A stretch of 64,000 bases of DNA from Leptospira noumeaensis (GTDB taxonomy: Bacteria; Spirochaetota; Leptospiria; Leptospirales; Leptospiraceae), in assembly GCF_004770765.1 (NCBI RefSeq), contig NZ_RQFK01000026.1, forward strand, positions 806,001 to 870,000, given 5' to 3'. The stretch's first letter is position 1. Every line of letters begins with the position of its first letter. The translations under genes and the position numbers were made by a program. This document shows positions 1 to 7,762 of this stretch, in pieces. Under the pieces are notes generated by a model. That model was not told the DNA's origin and searched no databases. It saw nothing but the letters and a program-made list of their open reading frames with translations.

Positions 1-1758
1 GTCACCTACAGCTAGCCAATTCAATCTGATTTGATGGTGCGAGATCGTAGTGGCAGACAGGTTCGTAAAAAACAAGTTCGCAGGAGGCACTATGTCTGGG
101 ACTGGCTGAGTTGCCGCTGAAACCGTGCCGTTCCAAGTGTTCAAATTTCCTGAGTCATCAAAAGCGCGGATACAGAAATAATATGTAGTGTTAGGTGTTA
201 ATCCGTTGATATCGAGTTTTTCTGGAAGCCCCGCATTTTTTGGAGTCAATCCATGGAATACGAGGGAGCCATTACAACTTGCATTATTATTGATGAGTGT
301 GGTGGAACGATAGATTTGATAGCTTGAGGCTTTTCCATAAATTCCATCATCTCCTGGAGCGGTCCATTGCAATCGAATTTGTGTACTGGAAAGGGAAATT
401 GCGATCAAATCAGTGATGTTATTCGGACCTACTGAGTCGTTCACTCTGACCGTTGCGGTCGTATTCATTGCTCCTACAGTGGCTACAACTCCTGCAAGCC
501 CCGGGTGATTTGCTGTAAACACACCACCTGACAGGCTTCCTACAGGCGATCCGTTCAAAGCATTCCCGGTTGTATTATAACTTGCATTTACGTATCGGAA
601 AGAACCACCGAAGCTGGCAGACACACCGAAGCTCACTTTTTCTGTTACATCCATTGTCGTCAAACTAGGATAAATTGCTAAGTGGTCTATTGCTGGATTA
701 GATTCTCCATTTGGAGTGTGATCACTAGAGTTGGGGATCCCATCTCCGTCAGTGTCTGCGACTCCAGCCACATCACCAGGATTTGTATCACTTCTTCCAT
801 TGTCTCTTTCCCAGGCACATAAAATTCCATCATTGTCTGCATCTCTTTTATAATTGTTGATATAAACAGTATCTCCCGAATCAGCAGGGTAAGTGAATAC
901 GTTGGAATTCGGAACAGTGGAATTGAGTCCATGGATATCTACAGCAATCACTTGCATTTTGATACCTGTTTGGGACATCGCTTCGTAAGGAATGTTTGCA
1001 TTGTACCAGTTAGTAGAGCCTTCTCTAGTCATTTGGATGGAGTTTGCTCCTCCGTTAGCTGGCCCTGTGATTAAAAAAACGGAAATGGCATCTCCATCGG
1101 GATCGACCACTTCCGTTCTCAATTGATATGGTAAATAGCTACATCCTGCTTTGAAATAGTAATATGCTCCGTAAATGACTGGAGCATGATTTCCTGGAGG
1201 GGGAGTTCCTATTCCAAAGATGGAGAACGTCTTTGTTGTAAACACTAACTTATCCCCATCAATTCTAGTAGGATGCGCGCTCCAGGAAGGGAATCGATTG
1301 ACACCTTCTTCTGGGTTAGTGGAACTTATTGAAAATGCAATTGATTTCGATTTCTCTAAGTTATATGCCTGGATGGCGCTCGGATTGGAGACGATTTCAA
1401 TGGTAACTTCTTTTTGGAAACGATAGGAAGGGGTGATTTGATAGATATCAGCTGTAGGGATATAATTTCCTGGAAGCGCATTTGTTGGTGCCGAATATTT
1501 TGTAATACTAAACTCGACAGTCTCGCTTAACGCATCTTTCGGAATATCTATGGAGAATTTTCCATCTTTCGACACGATATGGGTTCCTTCCGCAGTAGCG
1601 GTTCCACCGCCTGCGCTTTCACCCGATACATTTTCACTCAGTCCTGCGCTGAGAAGAAGAGAAGCCTCTTTGATAGAGGAATCGTTATTTTGTTCGTTTA
1701 ATAAAGAACAGTCGATCCCCAGGAAAAGAATCAAAAATAGTTTTAGTATTTTCCACAT
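1..1758 (-). CDS. Partial lipoprotein with TSP3-like and fibronectin type III repeats
   Basis: The frame is open from the ATG at 1758 to the window edge, giving at least 586 residues; the C-terminus lies outside. The N-terminus is a short hydrophobic signal ending in a spirochaetal lipobox (FLGIDC), so the product is probably an exported lipoprotein. Around residues 270-320 there is an Asp-rich segment (DADNDGI, DTDGDGIPN) typical of thrombospondin type 3 calcium-binding repeats. After about residue 400 the pattern (DLIAISLSSTQIRLQWTAPGDDG, broken here for reading as DLIAISLS / STQIRLQW / TAPGDDG) is that of fibronectin type III domains, and a second one begins at the edge. A purine-rich AAGG lies about 10 bases before the ATG. 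Function beyond surface adhesion or scaffolding cannot be inferred. Confidence 0.8.
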   Translation of the reverse strand, partial: MWKILKLFLILFLGIDCSLLNEQNNDSSIKEASLLLSAGLSENVSGESAGGGTATAEGTHIVSKDGKFSIDIPKDALSETVEFSITKYSAPTNALPGNYIPTADIYQITPSYRFQKEVTIEIVSNPSAIQAYNLEKSKSIAFSISSTNPEEGVNRFPSWSAHPTRIDGDKLVFTTKTFSIFGIGTPPPGNHAPVIYGAYYYFKAGCSYLPYQLRTEVVDPDGDAISVFLITGPANGGANSIQMTREGSTNWYNANIPYEAMSQTGIKMQVIAVDIHGLNSTVPNSNVFTYPADSGDTVYINNYKRDADNDGILCAWERDNGRSDTNPGDVAGVADTDGDGIPNSSDHTPNGESNPAIDHLAIYPSLTTMDVTEKVSFGVSASFGGSFRYVNASYNTTGNALNGSPVGSLSGGVFTANHPGLAGVVATVGAMNTTATVRVNDSVGPNNITDLIAISLSSTQIRLQWTAPGDDGIYGKASSYQIYRSTTLINNNASCNGSLVFHGLTPKNAGLPEKLDINGLTPNTTYYFCIRAFDDSGNLNTWNGTVSAATQPVPDIVPPANLFFTNLSATTISHHQIRLNWLAVGD

Positions 1759-2001
1759 AATTTATTTGCCTTTTATATATAAAAATTGCCATATTACTCT
1801 TGCAATTTACAGTATAATTAAAGTTATAGGATAACAAGCAAGAAGAAATGTTATGCGATAACTTATTTTTTGAAAAAAAGCCTTACTTGTATTGTGACAT
1901 ATTCACTATTTTGAAAGTGATTTAGATGAAGGTTACCTTCTGAATTTAACGGTTTTACCGTTTAAATATTTGTTTAAGTATAACTATCTTGCCACTTAGG
2001 A

Positions 2002-2486
2002 ATTTTAGAAGGTTGGTTACGAAGGCTTTGATTGATGAAAAGTCCAGAACACATTGTAGCGTTGACACTAGTGTTTGAAAGAGAATTTTATACTATGTGT
2101 TGATTAAACCATAGGGGTGGCGTCTTCGATAATTGTTTCAATCTCATCAAAAAGGATCGAGCATTCACCAATCCATTCAATGGGTTAGTCAACACTTTAC
2201 TCATTCTTTTGAAATAGAAGATTTGGCGAACAAGGCTTGTATGGGAATCACAACCTTTCATAGACAATTTAAGTCTATCACGGGCTTAAGTCCCATTCAA
2301 TTTCAAAAACAACTAAGACTTCTCGAAGCACGCAAACTTTTAACTTACAGTGGTTATTCTGTCACCGATGCAGCGTTAGACGTCGGTTATGAAAGCACCT
2401 CCCAATTCAACAGAGAATACACTCGGTTTTTTGGCGCTTCTCCTGCGCGTGACACAAAGAGATTAAAGGACATGGAAGTGGCGTAA
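2002..2486 (+). pseudogene. Decayed AraC-family transcriptional regulator
   Basis: The intact 3' part (from about 2133) encodes the two helix-turn-helix motifs of an AraC regulator (IEDLANKACMGITTFHRQF, then DVGYESTSQFNREYTRFFG). This family normally carries an AraC_N domain in front. Reading upstream, the end of that domain is still visible: the frame starting at 2002 reads LEGWLRRL, stop (2029), then MKSPEHIVALTLVFEREFY and a stop at 2101. It continues as GGVFDN before a one-base frameshift near 2132 that leads into the HTH part. Two stops and one frameshift at homologous positions mean the regulator is broken. A TTG-initiated HTH-only protein of 117 residues could still be made. Confidence 0.75.
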
Positions 2487-2529
2487 GGTAAAATCACTTT
2501 TTTTAGAATGAACGAATGTTAACTAAGAT

Positions 2530-3705
2530 TTAAAATTCGATCGGCATATAAAAAGACATTTCAACCGTGGAAAAGGAAATTTTATAACCATTTTGTGAAT
2601 AAAATGGCCCACCTAAACCTAATCTCCAATTGATAGAACCAATGGGAATTTCCCAAAAAAAATAAAAACTCTTTGCATAGTTGGTTGAGGAATTGACTCT
2701 TCCGATTCCTAATGTTAACAAAGCATACAGTTCAAGCGGACTTAAATTATTTCCGGTAGTTTGTGCATAATATAAAGCTAACAATGGATTGATAGTTTTG
2801 GGGTTTACATCTCCCTTGATCAAAGTATAAGCTCCAAGCGCTTCTAAATTATTTCCATAAGATAAATTGGATAACAAATAAGCACGGTAGGGATCACCAT
2901 CAATGTTTCCGTTATTTAATAAAGAATATCTACCTATGTTATCAATTTTTTCGTCGAGGTTTCTTCCCGCGCCGAATATCATTATGTTATTAAAATAACC
3001 ATTTCCATCATTAAAATCTGCGGTGCCTTGTATGTTGACTTTTGAATATCCAAAACCAAACCCAATTCTAAATTTATCATTTCCTTTTTTGCCATAATAA
3101 ATTGCAGGAAGTAACATGTGATAACTTCCATAGGTTTCTGTGCCTAAGTCTTGATTTTTATATTGTTTGATTGGGGAAGATCGATTGGATGAACCGGATT
3201 CTCCTTCACTTGAAGACATATTCGTAGCGGTAATGTCTGTTATTTTTTGTTTGGATTGACGAAAGTTTACGTTTCGATTGAGAATGAACAAACCCCAACT
3301 CTCTCCCATTTGCCATTCCTGCGATTTTAAATCATAAAGGAAGGAAAGATTTTGATCCATTCGTTGATCGTCCATCATGACCGCACGACTACCGGTCGAA
3401 GACACAATCGTCAAATCAGTTAAGTTCGCTTGGACTCCAGGATAAAATGTAAAGTATTTAGCACCATTTTCCTTTTTGAGAGAAAAATCTTTTTTTGTTT
3501 CTGAAGTTTGTTTTTGTGATGGAGGTTCATATATTGAATCGTTTTGAATCTGAATTCTTCGACCTTTTGTTTCTTCGTTGGATAATTTTGATCCGGGATT
3601 TTCGACTTTCTTCGCGTTGGCCGGTTCTTCTGCAAAGAGTGATAGTGAGAAACATAGAAAACAAATCAGACAATTTGTACGATAGAAAAAGGTCATCATC
3701 GGCAA
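2530..3705 (-). CDS. Exported outer-membrane-like protein, unknown function
   Basis: 391 residues. Residues 1-25 form a signal peptide with a hydrophobic core (CLICFLCFSLSLFAEE). A charged, Lys/Glu/Gln-rich linker follows to about residue 80. The rest is rich in Gly, Tyr, Asn and alternating hydrophobics (FRIGFGFGYSKV, WRLGLGGPFY) and ends in a terminal Phe (SFYMPIEF), as in beta-barrel outer-membrane proteins. I do not recognise a named family. A shortened copy of its last 15 or so codons is found at about 4082-4130, so a paralogue once stood next to it. It is probably transcribed alone. Confidence 0.6.
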   Translation of the reverse strand: MPMMTFFYRTNCLICFLCFSLSLFAEEPANAKKVENPGSKLSNEETKGRRIQIQNDSIYEPPSQKQTSETKKDFSLKKENGAKYFTFYPGVQANLTDLTIVSSTGSRAVMMDDQRMDQNLSFLYDLKSQEWQMGESWGLFILNRNVNFRQSKQKITDITATNMSSSEGESGSSNRSSPIKQYKNQDLGTETYGSYHMLLPAIYYGKKGNDKFRIGFGFGYSKVNIQGTADFNDGNGYFNNIMIFGAGRNLDEKIDNIGRYSLLNNGNIDGDPYRAYLLSNLSYGNNLEALGAYTLIKGDVNPKTINPLLALYYAQTTGNNLSPLELYALLTLGIGRVNSSTNYAKSFYFFWEIPIGSINWRLGLGGPFYSQNGYKISFSTVEMSFYMPIEF

Positions 3706-3909
3706 AGATTTATATTCGATAATAATAAATCTATAACATTTTTGACGTTAGGTTATAAAAGTAAATATTAATTTAATCGGGATTATACTCTGTTTTAGCT
3801 AGTTTGTCCTATACTTGGTATTATGAAGATAAAGGGAATCGGAAACTTGTATTGGCTATGTTCTAACAGCTTGCGAAAAAGAATTTATATTTTATATAAG
3901 AGAGATGAA

Positions 3910-4059
3910 ATGACTCAGTTCGTTTGACTTTACTTACTTCTCCTTTTGTTTTGTTTCACAATGTGCAGTTATGGAAAGGATACTTATATTTCCGGAAACA
4001 AGGTGATGTTGCGCGAAAAACCAAGTGAAAAATCTCAGCAATCAAATTCACGTGCATAA
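3910..4059 (+). pseudogene. Relic of an SH3-like lipoprotein
   Basis: The frame from the ATG at 3910 reads MTQFV, then a stop at 3925, then a hydrophobic signal (LYLLLLLFCFTMC) followed by SYGKDTYISGNKVMLREKPSEKS and a stop at 4057. YISGN-V-LREKPS is the opening strand pattern of bacterial SH3 domains, which Leptospira lipoproteins often carry. The product is far too short and has lost its start, so it is read as a relic. A 40-residue peptide from the TTG at 3940 remains possible. Confidence 0.45.
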
Positions 4060-4081
4060 GTGTTACTTTGAATCCGTTTCT

Positions 4082-4130
4082 CAGCAAAATTCATTCGGCA
4101 TAAAAAGACATTTAAACCGTAGATACGGAA
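4082..4130 (-). pseudogene. 3' relic of a paralogue of the 2530-3705 gene
   Basis: On the minus strand this stretch aligns base by base with the end of the gene at 2530-3705: AARATTTCC, then CCACGGTT or CTACGGTT, then an identical ATGTCTTTTTAT, and finally GAATTTT. It carries a stop in place of the Glu codon and a two-base deletion after TTTTAT. It overlaps the last codons and stop of the bufC-like gene, so that gene may have gained its present C-terminus by fusion to this relic. Confidence 0.45.
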
Positions 4131-4900
4131 ATCTTTGTTATGATTCCCGTTGCAGAAATTTTTCCGAAAAGTGCAGCGACAGTCTCTGAATCTAAAGGGA
4201 AATGAGAGGCAGTTTTTTCTAATGTTACTCCGACCATCTCGCCTTTACTTAGTAAGTTGATAAAAAAATATTCAACGGGTTCTAAATTAAGAACATACAT
4301 ATCCGAGTTTTGTTTGTATAATAGAAGAAATTCTGGATTTTCCACATTGGAAAGGTCAGGCGGGTTAATTGATTTTCTGTTTTTCCAAATGGAATAGATA
4401 GAAAATTGATTTTGGATGAGTTTTACTGATTTACCGAAGAAGAAGATTGAATTTTCTAATTCGGATTGATTTTGGATATTAGCGAAATCAAAATGTTGAT
4501 GTTCTTTCTCATGAAAACACTCCATAAACTGTATTTCAAACTCAGCTAATTCCTTTAGATAGGGAAATTCGGGATAAGTCTCCATTAAAAAAATGGGAAA
4601 TGTTTCTCCGTAGTTGGATAAGTCATAAGAATTGTGATGCGATATTTTTATAAATTTTTCTAAAACGAATTCAAATAATTGATCGCCTAACGCAAAGTGG
4701 ACAGCTTCGAAATTGTCGGCTAATACTTCCTTCAAGCGATATAAATATGCGTTTTTGTAAACGAAAATTACTTCTTCTACGGTTAAATTTTGGCAAGGAA
4801 CTATTTGGTTTTGAAAAGGAATGTCCTTGTTTGTCAAAATACTGTCAGAGTAAAGATTCTGAAGTTTTTCTAGCTTCATTTTTATTTCCTCTTTTAACAA
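4112..4900 (-). CDS. bufC: BufC/HvfC-like partner protein (DUF2063 family)
   Basis: 262 residues. The first 100 residues match the DUF2063 pattern: VYKNAYLYRLKEVLADNF, then ALGDQLFEFVLEKFI and YDLSNYGETFPIFL. A later segment reads PYLKELAEFEIQFMECFHE. Members form a complex with the DUF692 oxidase and help present the peptide substrate. It overlaps the upstream bufB-like gene by 56 bases, or 35 if the Met at residue 8 (4879) is the start, which implies translational coupling. The last few codons coincide with a relic of the neighbouring outer-membrane gene, so the C-terminal residues may not be ancestral. Assignment rests on domain pattern and operon context together. Confidence 0.8.
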   Translation of the reverse strand: MLKEEIKMKLEKLQNLYSDSILTNKDIPFQNQIVPCQNLTVEEVIFVYKNAYLYRLKEVLADNFEAVHFALGDQLFEFVLEKFIKISHHNSYDLSNYGETFPIFLMETYPEFPYLKELAEFEIQFMECFHEKEHQHFDFANIQNQSELENSIFFFGKSVKLIQNQFSIYSIWKNRKSINPPDLSNVENPEFLLLYKQNSDMYVLNLEPVEYFFINLLSKGEMVGVTLEKTASHFPLDSETVAALFGKISATGIITKISVSTV

Positions 4901-5705
4901 TATTTCGCGCTTTGTTGATTTCTTCTTCTAACCTCTGAAACTCAGGAACATCCTCGTCCCATTCAATCATAATCGGAACATTCTCTGGAATGTAATCTAA
5001 GGATGTTTCAAATAAATTCCAGACTTCCTGATGTACTGGTTCTGAATGTGTATCGAAAAGGAAATTTCCCATATCCGTAAAACCGGCTAAATGGATTTGA
5101 GCTATACTTTTTTTGGGAATATTTTTTATGAAATCAATTGGATTGAATTGAAAGTTTTTTGCATTTACATAAATATTATTTATATCTAGGAGAAGTAAAC
5201 ATCCTGTTTTTTGTGTTAGTAAACTTAGAAACTCACTTTCACTCAATGAGGAAGAAGTATAGTTGAAGTATGCTGATATATTTTCTACTGCGATTTGTCT
5301 TTGCAGTTCATTTTGTACAAAATCAATATTATTTGAGATAATCTCAAAACTTTCTTCATTATATGGAATAGGGATTAGTTCATGCATTCTGATTCCATTT
5401 TGTTCATTCCAAGACAAATGATCAGAAACAAGAAATGGTTCTACTTTTTCTATCAGGCGTTTTAAATCTTTTAAGTAATTTGGATCAATTCCCTTTGCAC
5501 TTCCGAGAGACATACCAACTCCATGGCAGGTGATTGGATAGTCCTTACGAATGGTTTCCAATACGGACATAGGTCGTCCTTCAGTGTTCATATAATTTTC
5601 ACTGATGACTTCAAACCAATCTATGTCCGTATCTGGTTTTTCCAACAGATACGGATAATGGTCTCGCCTGAGACCAACACCATATACGGAAGTTAGATTT
5701 TCCAA
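4845..5705 (-). CDS. bufB: BufB-like multinuclear non-haem iron oxidase (MNIO, DUF692)
   Basis: 286 residues, normal length for DUF692. The TIM-barrel metal ligands of the family can be read in order: H61 (CHGVGMS), D95-H96 (SDHLSWNE), E141 (VENIS), D174 (LLDINN), H205 (QIHLAG), D218 and H220 (FDTHSE), and E248 (MIEWD). MNIO enzymes use a di- or tri-iron centre and oxygen to modify Cys residues of RiPP precursors (oxazolone/thioamide in methanobactin, thiooxazole in bufferins). The gene lies 5 bases downstream of the Cys-rich peptide gene and overlaps the bufC-like gene, so the substrate is very probably that peptide. It should act in the cytoplasm before export. Confidence 0.9.
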   Translation of the reverse strand: MENLTSVYGVGLRRDHYPYLLEKPDTDIDWFEVISENYMNTEGRPMSVLETIRKDYPITCHGVGMSLGSAKGIDPNYLKDLKRLIEKVEPFLVSDHLSWNEQNGIRMHELIPIPYNEESFEIISNNIDFVQNELQRQIAVENISAYFNYTSSSLSESEFLSLLTQKTGCLLLLDINNIYVNAKNFQFNPIDFIKNIPKKSIAQIHLAGFTDMGNFLFDTHSEPVHQEVWNLFETSLDYIPENVPIMIEWDEDVPEFQRLEEEINKARNIVKRGNKNEARKTSESLL

Positions 5706-5710
5706 GAATC

Positions 5711-5965
5711 TTAAGATTTTACGAATTTTCCGCCTTTTTCAGCACATTCTTTTTCAGAAGATCCTTTCCAACCTTGACCTTTACAGGAATTTTTTCCAGC
5801 GCAGGTATGTCCCTTTCCTCCGCAATCTCCCTGACCTTTGCAAGCGTTGATTCCGTGACATTCACCTTCTGCTTTTTCTGCCATTTGTGTTTTGGCGCTC
5901 ATACAGGACGTAAAGGTAAGTCCAGCTAATGCTGCACCTAAAAGAATTCCGGATTTGTAATTCAT
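5711..5965 (-). CDS. bufA: BufA2-like Cys-rich bufferin precursor peptide
   Basis: 84 residues. An N-terminal signal (GILLGAALAGLTFTSC) is followed by a hydrophilic linker and then a core with six Cys at 36, 42, 48, 55, 61 and 74. Their context is EGECHGINACKGQGDC, then HTCAGKNSCKGQGW and KECAEKGGKF. This is the pattern of BufA-type bufferins, secreted peptides whose Cys are converted by a DUF692 oxidase to bind copper or related metals. C21 sits in a plausible spirochaetal lipobox, so the product may be lipid-anchored rather than free in the periplasm. An AGGAG ribosome site precedes the ATG. A SigF-like promoter lies 30 bases upstream. Confidence 0.85.
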   Translation of the reverse strand: MNYKSGILLGAALAGLTFTSCMSAKTQMAEKAEGECHGINACKGQGDCGGKGHTCAGKNSCKGQGWKGSSEKECAEKGGKFVKS

Positions 5966-5994
5966 AATAAACTCCTCGTTTAATTTGTATTTTC

Positions 5995-6020
5995 ATTCGT
6001 TTGAAAAATAAAAAAGTTAC
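5995..6020 (-). promoter_or_regulatory. SigF/ECF-type promoter of the bufferin operon
   Basis: Read on the minus strand, GTAAC (6020-6016) is followed by a 16-base spacer and CGAAT (5999-5995). The start codon of bufA is at 5965. Caulobacter SigF, the ECF sigma factor that drives bufferin-type genes, is reported to use GTAACC-N16-CGAA. The match in both boxes and in spacing, next to an ECF/NrsF pair, makes this the likely target of the adjacent sigma factor. No equally clear copy was seen reading towards the sigma gene. Confidence 0.6.
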
Positions 6021-6090
6021 ATCTGCGAAAAAAAAATTTAGTATTTATAAATAAATTGATTTATGAACAGAAGATTTAGAAGGATGAAGA

Positions 6091-6651
6091 GTGTTGAAAC
6101 TTTCCAAGAATAGGGTCTCATCGGAAGAGTTATCCGATTTGATGCGTTCTTCCCAAGAGGGAGATTCCACATCTTATAAGAAATTATTGGAAGAAATATG
6201 CATCATTCTAAGAGGAATTCTATCAGCAAAAATTTTTGACCCAGAAGATAGAGAAGATGTTCTTCAAGAAATCTTAATTGCCGTTCATCTTTCTAAACAT
6301 ACTTTTTTACCTGGTAAATCTTTTTTGCCTTGGTTGTCTTCGATTGCAAAATATAAGATAATCGACTACATTCGAAAAAAAGGACGAAAAAATAAAAGAG
6401 AGATCATCCAATCTAATGAGTATTTACCAGAGATTCAATATTTTCCTTCGCAAGATGATTCAAAGGAATATCTTGAAGAAATTTTGACCAAATTGAGTGA
6501 AAAACAAAGATTGATTTTTCGTCTTTTAAAGTTAGAGAAAATGTCTATTGCTGAAACTGCAAAAATTATGTCCATGTCTCAGTCAGCAGTGAAGACGGCA
6601 GCACATAGAATTTATAAAATCATTCGTATTCGTTCAGGAGATAAATTATGA
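6091..6651 (+). CDS. ECF-type RNA polymerase sigma factor (SigF-like)
   Basis: 186 residues from a GTG start preceded by AGGATGAAGA. Region 2 spans about residues 15-100 (DREDVLQEILIAVH, then LPWLSSIAKYKIIDYIRKK). Region 4 spans about 130-180 (LSEKQRLIFRLLKLEKMS, then SMSQSAVKTAAHRIY). There is no region 1 or 3, as in ECF factors. The stop overlaps the start of the NrsF-like gene by 4 bases, the standard sigma/anti-sigma arrangement. It is divergent from the bufferin operon, whose promoter matches the SigF type, so the pair is likely its regulator. Confidence 0.9.
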   Translation: MLKLSKNRVSSEELSDLMRSSQEGDSTSYKKLLEEICIILRGILSAKIFDPEDREDVLQEILIAVHLSKHTFLPGKSFLPWLSSIAKYKIIDYIRKKGRKNKREIIQSNEYLPEIQYFPSQDDSKEYLEEILTKLSEKQRLIFRLLKLEKMSIAETAKIMSMSQSAVKTAAHRIYKIIRIRSGDKL

Positions 6652-7280
6652 AAACTGTAGAATTAATTGAGATCCTTACGAAAGAAAATCAGAAAGTTAA
6701 AGTTTTAAAAAATCCGCTCAATCGGTTTTTGATTTGGGTTTCCTTTTCATTTTTGAGTCTATTTGTAATTTTGTTTTTTACCAAAATGGTTCGAGGACAA
6801 TATCATATTCCCCAATTTTGGGAATCAAATATTACTTTGGCAATTATGATAGTTGGTTGTGGCCTCGTTTTATTTAAACGAAACATTCCAGGCAACCATT
6901 CCCGATATGATTATGTATTTCACAATTTAATTATAGTTAGTTGGTTGGCTTTTTTGGTTTTTTCAGTTTCAAACTCTGAAAAAGGTTTGTTCACTTCTTT
7001 GTCAGATGAGTGGAAAAATCACGGGACGGGTTGTGTGGAAGTAATTCTTTTGATGACGCTTTTCCCTGTTTTTCTTTTAAATTTTTACCTAAAGAAAGGT
7101 TTTAGCGAACCTGCGATTCTTTTTCGATCATCCGTTTACCTCTTGCCTTTTGCTTTGGCCCAAATGGGAATTTCATTTTTTTGTCCCAATGAAAGTTCCA
7201 TTCATATTCTCACTTGGCATACTCTAACTTTGATTCCATTTTATAGTGCGGTGTTTTTTTCAGTTCATAGATTTTTTTAA
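6648..7280 (+). CDS. NrsF-like membrane anti-sigma factor (DUF1109)
   Basis: 210 residues with six predicted membrane segments, at about 27-45, 61-76, 92-107, 130-148, 160-178 and 187-205. This is the DUF1109/NrsF topology of metal-responsive anti-sigma factors. Two Cys, C129 (GTGCVEV) and C179 (FFCPNE), stand close to the positions of the C131/C181 pair reported to be needed for heavy-metal response of Caulobacter NrsF. C71 is a third. It is co-translated with the sigma factor through an ATGA overlap. The expected role is to hold the sigma factor until metal binds at the membrane. Confidence 0.8.
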   Translation: MKTVELIEILTKENQKVKVLKNPLNRFLIWVSFSFLSLFVILFFTKMVRGQYHIPQFWESNITLAIMIVGCGLVLFKRNIPGNHSRYDYVFHNLIIVSWLAFLVFSVSNSEKGLFTSLSDEWKNHGTGCVEVILLMTLFPVFLLNFYLKKGFSEPAILFRSSVYLLPFALAQMGISFFCPNESSIHILTWHTLTLIPFYSAVFFSVHRFF

Positions 7281-7354
7281 CGCAATATTAATTTTGTAAA
7301 GATAAGAAAAAGTTGAGATTTGTGAATTGATTTTGTAAAATCATACTTGCAAGT

Positions 7355-7747
7355 TTGGCTTTGAAACCCAAATTTTATCCCATGTCTTCAACAAAACAAT
7401 CTCTCTTTCACCGTTTCCTAAGTTTCTATTTTCGCCTACTTTGTATACTCGCCGTTGATTTGGTTGTAACTCTCATTAACGGACGAGTCTTGAGCCTTAC
7501 CAGTATGTATGAAAAACCCGTCGTGACTTTGATCGGCATGGGTGTGATTCTTTTGCTTTTTTTCTTTTTGTTCTCCATTATCGATAGGCTAACGAAGATC
7601 GTTTTAAAGATCACCGTGGAAATGGGAAATCTTTTGGTCTTCCGTAAAACGGCAATCTTTCTTATCTTATGTGGGATCTTGTATGGAATCTATATGGTTT
7701 ATTATCATACATGGTTCGGTGCTTGGCCTAAGATTCAACTGATTTGA
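7355..7747 (+). CDS. Small membrane protein, unknown
   Basis: Up to 130 residues. The frame opens at a TTG (7355), but the ATG at 7382 is an equally good start and neither has a clear Shine-Dalgarno. Three hydrophobic segments are visible (LLCILAVDLVVTLI, VTLIGMGVILLLFFFLF and TAIFLILCGILYGIYMVYY). I do not recognise the family. It lies 74 bases after the NrsF-like gene on the same strand, so it could be read through from it. It is not a DoxX protein, which sometimes accompanies bufferin genes. Confidence 0.55.
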   Translation: MALKPKFYPMSSTKQSLFHRFLSFYFRLLCILAVDLVVTLINGRVLSLTSMYEKPVVTLIGMGVILLLFFFLFSIIDRLTKIVLKITVEMGNLLVFRKTAIFLILCGILYGIYMVYYHTWFGAWPKIQLI

Positions 7748-7762
7748 ATCAAATGAATCCAT

